DNA of 16,957 bases from Candidatus Anoxychlamydiales bacterium (GTDB lineage Bacteria > Chlamydiota > Chlamydiia > Chlamydiales > SM23-39), in NCBI GenBank assembly GCA_011064905.1, contig JAAKFW010000008.1:1-16957 (forward strand). The letters run 5' to 3'. How positions within the stretch are numbered: position 1 is the first letter of the stretch; every line of letters starts with the position of its first letter. Positions 6,713 through 13,139 of the stretch are shown piece by piece. The position numbers and the translations under genes were made by a program. The notes beneath the pieces were generated by a model. That model was given only the letters and a program-made list of their open reading frames with translations, was not told the origin of the DNA and did no database searches.

Positions 6713-8524
6713 ATGTTTAAATACGATTTAAAATACATTAGAAATTTTTCCATTATAGCTCATATTGATCATGGTAAATCAACAATAGCTGACAGGCTTT
6801 TAGAATTTACAAATACTGTAACAAAAAGAGAGATGCAAGATCAAATTTTAGATAGTATGGAGCTCGAGAGAGAAAAGGGAATAACGATAAAAGCACGCCC
6901 TGTTACGATGCTCTATAAATCTAAAGACGGAAATACCTATCAAATCAATTTTATAGACACGCCAGGTCACGTTGATTTTTCTTATGAAGTATCAAGATCA
7001 CTATCTGCATGTGAAGGAGCTCTCCTCATTATTGATGCAACTCAAGGAGTACAAGCTCAAACCCTCGCTAACGTATTTTTAGCGATAGAGAGAGATTTAG
7101 AGATTGTATCGATAATAAATAAGATAGATCTTCCAAATTCAGATCCAGAAGATGTCAAAAAACAGATAGAAGAGGTAATAGGACTTCCAGCTACAGATAC
7201 AATACTTGCATCTGCTAAAAAAAACATTGGAATAGAAGATATTTTAGAAAGAATAATAAGAGATATTCCCCCTCCCAAAAAAGATGAAGACGCAGAAATA
7301 ACTCTAAAGGCTTTAGTTTTTGATTCACATTATGATCCGTATAGAGGAGCTCTAGCCTATGTAAGAATAATCTCAGGTGAGATCAGAAAAAAAACTCAAA
7401 TTAAATTTATGGCAACGAAAAAAACTTTTGAAGTTTTAGAAGTTGGTATTTTCGCTCCTAATGAAAAACCTACAGAGTCTTTAAAAGCTGGAGAAGTTGG
7501 ATACATTGCATCTAATATAAAAAACACAAAAGATATTAAAATTGGAGATACTATAACACTTACTAAAAACCCTGCTAAAAAACCTTTAGCGGGATTTAAA
7601 ATAATAAATCCTGTAGTTTTTGCAGGTATTTATCCAGTGGACTCATCTGATTTTGAAAACCTAAAAGATGCTCTAACAAAACTTCAATTAAATGATTCAG
7701 CTTTGCACATTGAACAAGAGAGCTCCCAAGCCCTTGGGTTTGGATTTAGAGCAGGTTTTTTAGGGCTCCTACATTTAGAGATAACCTTTGAAAGAATTCT
7801 AAGAGAATATAATTTAGATATAATATCTACCTCTCCTAGTGTGATTTATAAAGTGCATTTAACAACTGGTAAAGATCTAAAAATAGATAATCCCGCTCAC
7901 TTTCCAGATCCAACGATTATTCAGTCGATAGAAGAGCCCTACGTTACATGCCATGTGATGATGCCATCAGATTATTTAGGAGTTGTTATGAATCTTGGTA
8001 TGGAAAAAAGAGGAGATCTAATAAAAACAGATACATTAGATTCAAAAAGACTACTTTTGACTTTTGAATTTCCGATGAATGAAATTTTAACAGATTTCAA
8101 TGACAAGTTAAAATCCTACACTAAAGGATATGGTTCATTTGATTATGAGATGTCCAATTATAAAAAAGCAGATATCATTAAATTAGAGATCAAGATAAAC
8201 GATGAAGTAGTTGATGCATTTTCTACATTAGTACACAAATCAAAAGCTGAAGCTAAAGGAAGATCTCTTTGTAAAAAGCTAAAAGAACTTATTCCAAAAC
8301 AGCTTTTTAAAGTACCGATTCAAGCAGCTATTGGAGGAAAGATAGTAGCAAGAGAGACCATCTCTGCAATGGGGAAAAACGTTACAGCTAAATGCTATGG
8401 TGGAGATATTTCAAGAAAAAGAAAGCTTTGGGAAAAGCAGAAAAAGGGCAAAAAGAAAATGAAAGAGATTGGTAAAGTAAATATCCCATCAAACGTGTTT
8501 ACAGAAGTTTTAAAATCCGAGTAG
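6713..8524 (+). CDS. lepA: Elongation factor 4 (LepA), ribosome-associated GTPase
   Basis: Translational GTPase that binds the ribosome and is linked to back-translocation or 30S maturation. The 603-residue length is standard. GTPase motifs are intact: G1 AHIDHGKS (16-23), G3 DTPGH (82-86), G4 NKID (136-139) and G5 SAK (167-169). Domain II and the EF-G-like domains follow, with LGFGFRAGFLGLLHLEI (about 345-360) typical of LepA. The LepA-specific C-terminal domain contains CKKLKELIPKQLFKVPIQAA and ends in a lysine-rich tail. The start at 6713 is supported by the canonical N-terminus (IRNFSIIAHIDHGKST); an ATG at 6703 is out of frame and closes at once. The gene follows npt1 with the CPBP gene in between; in C. 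trachomatis lepA (CT064) and npt1 (CT065) are direct neighbours. Confidence 0.98.
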   Translation: MFKYDLKYIRNFSIIAHIDHGKSTIADRLLEFTNTVTKREMQDQILDSMELEREKGITIKARPVTMLYKSKDGNTYQINFIDTPGHVDFSYEVSRSLSACEGALLIIDATQGVQAQTLANVFLAIERDLEIVSIINKIDLPNSDPEDVKKQIEEVIGLPATDTILASAKKNIGIEDILERIIRDIPPPKKDEDAEITLKALVFDSHYDPYRGALAYVRIISGEIRKKTQIKFMATKKTFEVLEVGIFAPNEKPTESLKAGEVGYIASNIKNTKDIKIGDTITLTKNPAKKPLAGFKIINPVVFAGIYPVDSSDFENLKDALTKLQLNDSALHIEQESSQALGFGFRAGFLGLLHLEITFERILREYNLDIISTSPSVIYKVHLTTGKDLKIDNPAHFPDPTIIQSIEEPYVTCHVMMPSDYLGVVMNLGMEKRGDLIKTDTLDSKRLLLTFEFPMNEILTDFNDKLKSYTKGYGSFDYEMSNYKKADIIKLEIKINDEVVDAFSTLVHKSKAEAKGRSLCKKLKELIPKQLFKVPIQAAIGGKIVARETISAMGKNVTAKCYGGDISRKRKLWEKQKKGKKKMKEIGKVNIPSNVFTEVLKSE

Positions 8525-8579
8525 TTTTTTTCTAAAAACATAATTTTATATCTATATTTTCATTCATAAAAACCACTAA

Positions 8580-8608
8580 TTGTTTTATAATTAGATTCGA
8601 TCTAATAA
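8580..8608 (+). promoter_or_regulatory. Possible promoter with nested inverted repeats upstream of the 84-residue gene
   Basis: TTGTTT (8580-8585), 17 bases, TAATAA (8603-8608) is a weak promoter match. Two overlapping perfect inverted repeats fall in this stretch: CTAATT/AATTAG (8576-8581 with 8589-8594) and TTAGAT-TCG-ATCTAA (8591-8605). They share TTAG, so only one hairpin can form at a time in RNA; in DNA the second would sit in the spacer and touch the -10. Its regulatory role is inferred. Confidence 0.3.
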
Positions 8609-8699
8609 ATCAATTACTTTATTTTTATATATTTAAGTTTTAATTAATTTAATTAAAAAAAAACATAACAATTTAAATTTAAAAAAAGAGAGAGAAAAA

Positions 8700-8954
8700 A
8701 TGTCAATTTCTAAAGCTCCTTCTATGAGCAATCTTCTTAATGCAGTTAATCGAGTTAAAGAACTCGAAGAAACAAAAAAAACCGGCTCTTCGCCTTCAGA
8801 AAATGATTACCTTAAAAAAAGCTTGGAACTAATCGGTCTCATTAGAAATGCTATAGTGGCAGCAAAAAAAAAACATTCCAAAAAAGAAATTATAGCTAGT
8901 ATACTTGAAACGTATCCTAAGTGTACAATTCAGTTAACCTTTTTAGGTCTATAA
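8700..8954 (+). CDS. Small protein of unknown function (84 aa)
   Basis: Not recognised. The product is soluble, with no signal peptide or membrane segment, and mostly helical in appearance. Residues 8-27 (SMSNLLNAVNRVKELEETKK) look like a helix, followed by a Ser/Gly/Pro break (28-35), a second helical region to about residue 61 with a run of lysines, and KKEIIASILETYPKCTIQLT (61-80). The last part is loosely reminiscent of the short helix-turn-helix ends of plasmid or mobilisation proteins, but the match is too weak to name. The start has no true Shine-Dalgarno, only a polypurine run (AAAGAGAGAGAAAAA, from about 8685). The reading frame is convincing in an otherwise AT-rich stretch, but the gene is short and could be lineage-specific. 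It lies between lepA and tRNA-Arg in a variable-looking segment. Confidence 0.6.
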   Translation: MSISKAPSMSNLLNAVNRVKELEETKKTGSSPSENDYLKKSLELIGLIRNAIVAAKKKHSKKEIIASILETYPKCTIQLTFLGL

Positions 8955-9002
8955 GAAATATTAAATAATGTAAACTATTTAACAAAAAGTATTGAAATTT
9001 GA

Positions 9003-9075
9003 GTCCTCGTAGCTCAGAGGATAGAGCGACCGCCTCCTAAGCGGTAGGTCGCGCGTTCGAATCGCGCCGAGGACA
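9003..9075 (+). tRNA. tRNA-Arg (anticodon CCU)
   Basis: A complete 73-base cloverleaf. The acceptor stem pairs GTCCTCG (9003-9009) with CGAGGAC (9068-9074), with discriminator A at 9075. The D stem is GCTC/GAGC (9012-9015, 9024-9027). The anticodon stem ACCGC/GCGGT (9029-9033, 9041-9045) encloses loop CTCCTAA with anticodon CCT at 9036-9038, which reads AGG. The T stem GCGCG/CGCGC (9051-9055, 9063-9067) has loop TTCGAAT. The CCA end is not encoded. It stands out as a GC-rich island. No duplicate of its 3' end was seen in the window that would mark an integrated element. Confidence 0.97.
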
Positions 9076-9183
9076 TTTAAATACCAATTCGAAACTTTGC
9101 ACAGATGAATGTTAAAATTATTATTACACAATTCTATTATCATAATTTTTATATTTCTGTACTTTAAATAACTAATTCAGCAT

Positions 9184-9198
9184 AAAGTAAGTTACTTT
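9184..9198 (+). promoter_or_regulatory. Perfect palindrome upstream of the RING gene
   Basis: AAAGTAA-G-TTACTTT is a perfect 15-base palindrome with a single central base. It ends 9 bases before the AAGG ribosome binding site (9208-9211) of the gene starting at 9221. With a one-base centre it is a poor RNA hairpin, so a dimeric protein-binding site is the more natural reading, though untested. Confidence 0.3.
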
Positions 9199-9220
9199 TT
9201 TTTAATTAAGGTAAAATTAT

Positions 9221-10966
9221 ATGGCAAGTTTAACTCCAATGGTTTCTGATATACCTCCAGATTTGAAATGTAGTATATGTTTAGATATCGCAATAGATCC
9301 GGTTGTTCCAGCATCTACTTCTACAGAGGATAAAATCGAAATGATCTGTAAACACTTTTTGTGTAGAGTATGCGAACATATAGCTAGAACATTTTCATTA
9401 GAAACAAAAGACGAAATAAATTGTTCTCAATGCCGGGCAACCTATCAAAAAGTTATGCCAGATGATGATACTGCTGGGAAAATAAAAAATTTCGTTAAAA
9501 ACCAGCCTCATCTTTTTAACAACAAATCTTATGATGACTTAGTGAAAGATAGAGAGTCTTCTATTTTTATCGCTGTACAAATACAAGATGCTATAAATCA
9601 TGAAAAGTTTGATGCAATTAAAGAAATTGCAAGTCAAATTACAGATGCTAGAGAAAAATCTCGTGTCTTATTTGATCTTGTAACAAAGCAAATTCAAAAA
9701 GGAAATATAAAAGCAGCAAAAATACTTGTAAATTTGATACCTCAAACAATTCAGCAAATAGCAGCAACACAACTGATCATTGCATCTTATTATATATCAT
9801 CAGATATCATAGAAGCAGAAAAATACGTTATGTCTCTTCCAGATAATTCTATAAAAAAAGTAGCACTTGCTCAATTAATTTTCATATTGCAACAAACTTT
9901 ATTAGGGCCCGATTTATCTGTAGATCAAAAACAATCTTTATTTGAAAAAATTTTAAATTACATTGATATCAATGATAAATTACCTTCGGTAACTATAGAA
10001 TCTGTTGATAAATTCTACACTTTATTTTCTAAAGGAAATTTATATTATATTTCAGGAAAGTTAGAAGAGTCAAAAAAGTATTTAGAAGAAGCTCAACAAC
10101 AACTCAAAAAAATACCTGACGGAGTTGTCAAATGCTTTATGTTAATGAATAGCATAACACAATTAAAGATTATTCAGAATGAAGATGCTGCTTTTGAACT
10201 ATTAACAGCGTTTGAAAATCAAATAAACACTACAAAACTAAAGCCAACAATCCAAAGTCTTCTTCATCTTGTTATATTTTCTTTCTATGCTCAAGAAAAA
10301 AATCTAAATAAAATGGAATTTTATGCACAAAAATTACCAAAAAAAGCTTTTAACTTTGAAGATATTATAAATGACCTAGAACAAGAAATGAAATTATCAA
10401 AAATTAATAAAAACCCAGAGACTGCCGCTAGAGAAATAAAAGAACTAATGTCTGAAAGTTTCAATAAAATGGAACTAACTGAAAATATCCCAAGAATGTT
10501 TGCATTATATGCAGCAGGAGAAGCATATTTAGAAAATAATGACATTGAAAATGGATTAAGAATATTCATTAAATTAAACCAAATTGAAGATTCTTGTCCT
10601 GTAACTTTTATGGGTATGGATATTAAAGATTTGAAACAAAAAATATATGATCTCGTAAAATCAACATATAAAAATATGCGTCGAGATAACAACTCATCAG
10701 CATGTGAACAAATAGAAACAAGTAAATTACTTACAGAAGAAGAGATTCATGAAATTAACCAAAAAATATTAATAGATGAAAAAAAACTAGAAAAAACCAG
10801 ACTTGACCTAGAAAAAACCAGACTTGACCTAGAAAGTAGCACACAAGCACTGAAAAAAGTCAGACTTGAGCGAGCACGAGAAAAGAAATGCATCTTGATA
10901 TCACTAGCAGGTTTGGTGTTGTCTTTTTTAGCTTATACTGCTTTAGATCTAAATAAACAAAACTAA
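9221..10966 (+). CDS. Tail-anchored RING-finger / helical-repeat protein, candidate E3 ubiquitin ligase effector
   Basis: A 581-residue protein. The N-terminus holds a complete C3HC4 RING finger: C17, C20, C43, H45, C48, C51, C68 and C71 with correct spacing. Such RINGs recruit E2-ubiquitin conjugates in eukaryotes; bacteria lack ubiquitin, so action inside a host cell is inferred. From about 95 to 490 the chain is alpha-helical with degenerate TPR-like repeats of roughly 35 residues, such as QKGNIKAAKILVNLIPQ and SDIIEAEKYVMSLPDNSIKK, probably a substrate-binding scaffold. Residues about 505-556 form a charged coiled coil with a duplicated heptad (LEKTRLD twice). A hydrophobic segment at 557-575 ends six residues before the C-terminus, the layout of a tail anchor. 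There is no Sec signal peptide, which would fit type III secretion. Start supported by AAGG at 9208-9211. It converges on amiA with 14 bases between. Confidence 0.8.
   Translation: MASLTPMVSDIPPDLKCSICLDIAIDPVVPASTSTEDKIEMICKHFLCRVCEHIARTFSLETKDEINCSQCRATYQKVMPDDDTAGKIKNFVKNQPHLFNNKSYDDLVKDRESSIFIAVQIQDAINHEKFDAIKEIASQITDAREKSRVLFDLVTKQIQKGNIKAAKILVNLIPQTIQQIAATQLIIASYYISSDIIEAEKYVMSLPDNSIKKVALAQLIFILQQTLLGPDLSVDQKQSLFEKILNYIDINDKLPSVTIESVDKFYTLFSKGNLYYISGKLEESKKYLEEAQQQLKKIPDGVVKCFMLMNSITQLKIIQNEDAAFELLTAFENQINTTKLKPTIQSLLHLVIFSFYAQEKNLNKMEFYAQKLPKKAFNFEDIINDLEQEMKLSKINKNPETAAREIKELMSESFNKMELTENIPRMFALYAAGEAYLENNDIENGLRIFIKLNQIEDSCPVTFMGMDIKDLKQKIYDLVKSTYKNMRRDNNSSACEQIETSKLLTEEEIHEINQKILIDEKKLEKTRLDLEKTRLDLESSTQALKKVRLERAREKKCILISLAGLVLSFLAYTALDLNKQN
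10787..10828 (+). repeat. Two-copy 21-base tandem repeat inside the RING gene
   Basis: The 21 bases at 10787-10807 recur exactly at 10808-10828, with a partial third copy (CTAGAAA) at 10829-10835. The unit encodes seven residues (LEKTRLD), one coiled-coil heptad, so adding or losing a copy would lengthen or shorten the coil without changing the frame. Confidence 0.9.
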
Positions 10967-10972
10967 GCAAAA

Positions 10973-10995
10973 AAAAAATATTAAGAATATTTTTT
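10973..10995. terminator. Possible bidirectional terminator between the convergent RING and amiA genes
   Basis: AAAAAATATT (10973-10982) and AATATTTTTT (10986-10995) form a perfect 10-base inverted repeat around AAG, with A-rich and T-rich flanks. It lies where the plus-strand gene meets the minus-strand operon and overlaps the amiA stop codon. It has no G-C pairs, so it would be weak. Confidence 0.3.
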
Positions 10996-11649
10996 AATAA
11001 AAGACTCAATACCCTGAGCGATACCAAGCGATATTTTCTCTAGATAGGCTGTTTTTCTAATGTTATCTCTTTCTTGGGGATTTGTGATAAAGCCTGCTTC
11101 TACTAAAATAGCTGGCATTTTAGTCTCTCTTATCACACAAAATTTACCTCTTCTAACACCTCTAGATCTTGCATTAGTTTTATTTATAACATCTTGTAGA
11201 ACACAGCTTGCTAAATTTTGAGAATTTTTTGATTTGATTTTGTTCTCTAAAGAGTTGTGATAATATATTTCAATACCATGAGCTACTTTATTAGGACATG
11301 AATTAAAATGAATACTCACAAAAAGTTCTGCTTTTGCAGTGTTTGCTAAATCCGCCCTTTTTTTAAGAGGAATAAAATAATCTTTAGCTCTAGTTAGGAC
11401 TACTTTATAGCCGAGTTGCTCTAGATATTTTTTTGTAAATAAAGTAGCGGAGAGAGTAAGTTTTTTTTCTTCTAAATAAGGATATCTAATTTTTGCACCT
11501 TCATCTCTACCACCGTGTCCTGCATCTAAAACAATAACAGGTCTTCTAATCGTTTTATTTTTATAAGCAGCGGCAACTATTTTCTGAGGAGCTGAATATA
11601 AAAAAATTGAGAAGAGAAAAGACATAAGAAAAAATAATCTATACATCAT
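10981..11649 (-). CDS. amiA: N-acetylmuramoyl-L-alanine amidase (Amidase_3)
   Basis: Periplasmic zinc amidase that cuts the bond between N-acetylmuramic acid and the stem peptide. Residues 1-28 make an N-terminal signal sequence with a strongly hydrophobic core (4-20). The catalytic domain spans about 36-220. Zinc ligands are H44 in LDAGHGG, a glutamate at 60-61 (LEEKKL) and H114 in VSIHFNS; the catalytic glutamate is E184 in LVEAGFITN. The 222 residues are essentially the bare catalytic domain, without AMIN or LysM modules. It is the last gene of the minus-strand cell-wall operon, 8 bases after murE, matching the place of amiA (CT268) in Chlamydia. There, biochemical work on the C. pneumoniae enzyme reported a second, penicillin-sensitive carboxypeptidase activity; whether this protein shares it cannot be read here. 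Confidence 0.93.
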   Translation of the reverse strand: MMYRLFFLMSFLFSIFLYSAPQKIVAAAYKNKTIRRPVIVLDAGHGGRDEGAKIRYPYLEEKKLTLSATLFTKKYLEQLGYKVVLTRAKDYFIPLKKRADLANTAKAELFVSIHFNSCPNKVAHGIEIYYHNSLENKIKSKNSQNLASCVLQDVINKTNARSRGVRRGKFCVIRETKMPAILVEAGFITNPQERDNIRKTAYLEKISLGIAQGIESFIKKYS

Positions 11650-11657
11650 TTATAAAC

Positions 11658-13139
11658 CTATAGGGAGTTACATATTTGTTTAGAAATTATACTATCATCA
11701 AACTCTAAGGTTACGTTTTCAAAAATTTGATACGATTCATGACCTTTTCCAGTAATTATAATGATATCTTGAGAATTGGCAAGTTTTATTGCTATTTCAA
11801 TTGCTTTTTTTCTATCTTTTTCGATTATGAGATTTGTTTTGTTTGAGGAGAAACCCTCTACAATATCATCGATAATTTTTTGAGGATTCTCTGATCTTGG
11901 ATTATCAGATGTAACAATTGAAATATCTGAAAACTTTTCAGATGCTTTGGCCATTAATGGTCTTTTAGATTTGTCTCTATCACCTCCGCAACCGAAAACA
12001 TTAATGATTTTGGGTTTTTTAATATTTTCCAAATTTTCTTTATTCAGAGCTGTTTTCAAAGTTTTTAAAACATTTTCTAAAGCATCTGGAGTATGAGCAA
12101 AATCTATAAAAATATTTAAATTTTTACTGTTTTTAACTTTTTCTAATCTGCCTTTAACGGATTTAAAAAAAATTATATCTTCTTTTAATTTTTGCGGGTC
12201 GATTTTTAATCTGATTCCCACTGATATAGCAGTTAAAACATTATAGATATTATATTCACCGATTAGAGGAGTAAAAAATTTTATTTTTTCATTTTTATAA
12301 TTTAGGCTAAATACAGTCCCCTTTAAACTATATTTGATGTTAGTTGCAAAAAGATCTGCTTTTTGTTTAATAGAATAAGTAAATATTTTTGATTTTGTGT
12401 CTTTTATGAGATGCTTGAAATTTTTATCATCGATATTAACAATAGAGAGAGCTTCTTCACTTAAAGCATCAAATAGCTTTTTTTTAGCATTTTTATAATT
12501 TTCAAAATTTTTATGATAATCCAAATGATCTAAGCTTAGATTTGTGAAAATTGCGATATCAAAATCAATATTTTTTTGTCTATTTTGTTCTAGAGCATGA
12601 GATGATACTTCCATGCATAGATACTTTAGATCATTATCTACAGCTTCTTTTAAATATTTTTGGATATTTATGCTATCTGGTGTAGTTAGTTTTGCTTCAA
12701 TTTTAGTATCGCCTAAAATATATTCAATGGAGCCAAGAAGTGCTGTTTTTTTTTCATTCTGATCTAAGATATGTTTTATTAAATAACTTGTTGTAGTTTT
12801 ACCGTTTGTTCCTGTAATACCAATATTAAAAAGCTTTTTTGAAGGATTTTCATAAAAATTTGTTGCTATATCAGCTTCAATTGAAGATGTATCATCTACT
12901 ATCACTTGAGTAATATTTTTTAAAAAGGGATCATAAATATCTACAATAGCAGCTTTGGATCCAGCTGAAATAGCTTCATCTAAAAATTTTAATCCATCAA
13001 AGTTTTTTCCTTTTCTAGCTATAAAAAGTCCATTATAAGATGCTAATCTTGAATCTTGTGTGATGCTAGATATTTCAATATCTTTTGGCCCTTTAATTTC
13101 AATATAGGAGATGTTTTTTAAAAGCTTTTTTAGTTTCAC
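11658..13139 (-). CDS. murE: UDP-MurNAc-tripeptide synthetase (meso-diaminopimelate-adding)
   Basis: Cytoplasmic Mur ligase that adds the third amino acid to UDP-MurNAc-L-Ala-D-Glu using ATP. All family landmarks are present: the P-loop TGTNGKTT (109-116), MEVSSHALEQNR (176-187), the lysine expected to be carbamylated in YKNAKKKLF (K219), the ribose/phosphate motif DFAHTPDA (346-353), and GCGGDRDKSKRP (383-394). DNPR at 412-415 is the signature of enzymes that add meso-diaminopimelate rather than lysine. Length (493) is normal. The start codon is GTG at 13139, immediately after the TAA of pbp3, with GGA nine bases upstream; translational coupling with pbp3 is likely. In some chlamydiae murE is fused to or followed by other mur genes; here it is separate and followed by amiA. 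Confidence 0.96.
   Translation of the reverse strand: MKLKKLLKNISYIEIKGPKDIEISSITQDSRLASYNGLFIARKGKNFDGLKFLDEAISAGSKAAIVDIYDPFLKNITQVIVDDTSSIEADIATNFYENPSKKLFNIGITGTNGKTTTSYLIKHILDQNEKKTALLGSIEYILGDTKIEAKLTTPDSINIQKYLKEAVDNDLKYLCMEVSSHALEQNRQKNIDFDIAIFTNLSLDHLDYHKNFENYKNAKKKLFDALSEEALSIVNIDDKNFKHLIKDTKSKIFTYSIKQKADLFATNIKYSLKGTVFSLNYKNEKIKFFTPLIGEYNIYNVLTAISVGIRLKIDPQKLKEDIIFFKSVKGRLEKVKNSKNLNIFIDFAHTPDALENVLKTLKTALNKENLENIKKPKIINVFGCGGDRDKSKRPLMAKASEKFSDISIVTSDNPRSENPQKIIDDIVEGFSSNKTNLIIEKDRKKAIEIAIKLANSQDIIIITGKGHESYQIFENVTLEFDDSIISKQICNSL

Noticed and set aside
8638..8658. Ten-base inverted repeat of only A and T around one base
   Set aside because: A pure A/T palindrome of this kind is expected by chance in such AT-rich spacers, and it lacks a loop or a T-tract suited to a terminator.
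8961..8982. TTAAATA/TATTTAA hairpin after the 84-residue gene
   Set aside because: All A/T stem of seven pairs and no following T-run, so it is not a credible terminator.
10321..10692. A 123-codon open frame on the minus strand inside the RING gene
   Set aside because: It is antisense to a convincing coding region, its product is low-complexity Ser/Phe/Ile sequence, and no ribosome binding site was seen.
9003..10966. A genomic island bounded by tRNA direct repeats
   Set aside because: No second copy of the tRNA 3' end, no integrase and no inverted terminal repeats were seen between the tRNA and the amiA operon.
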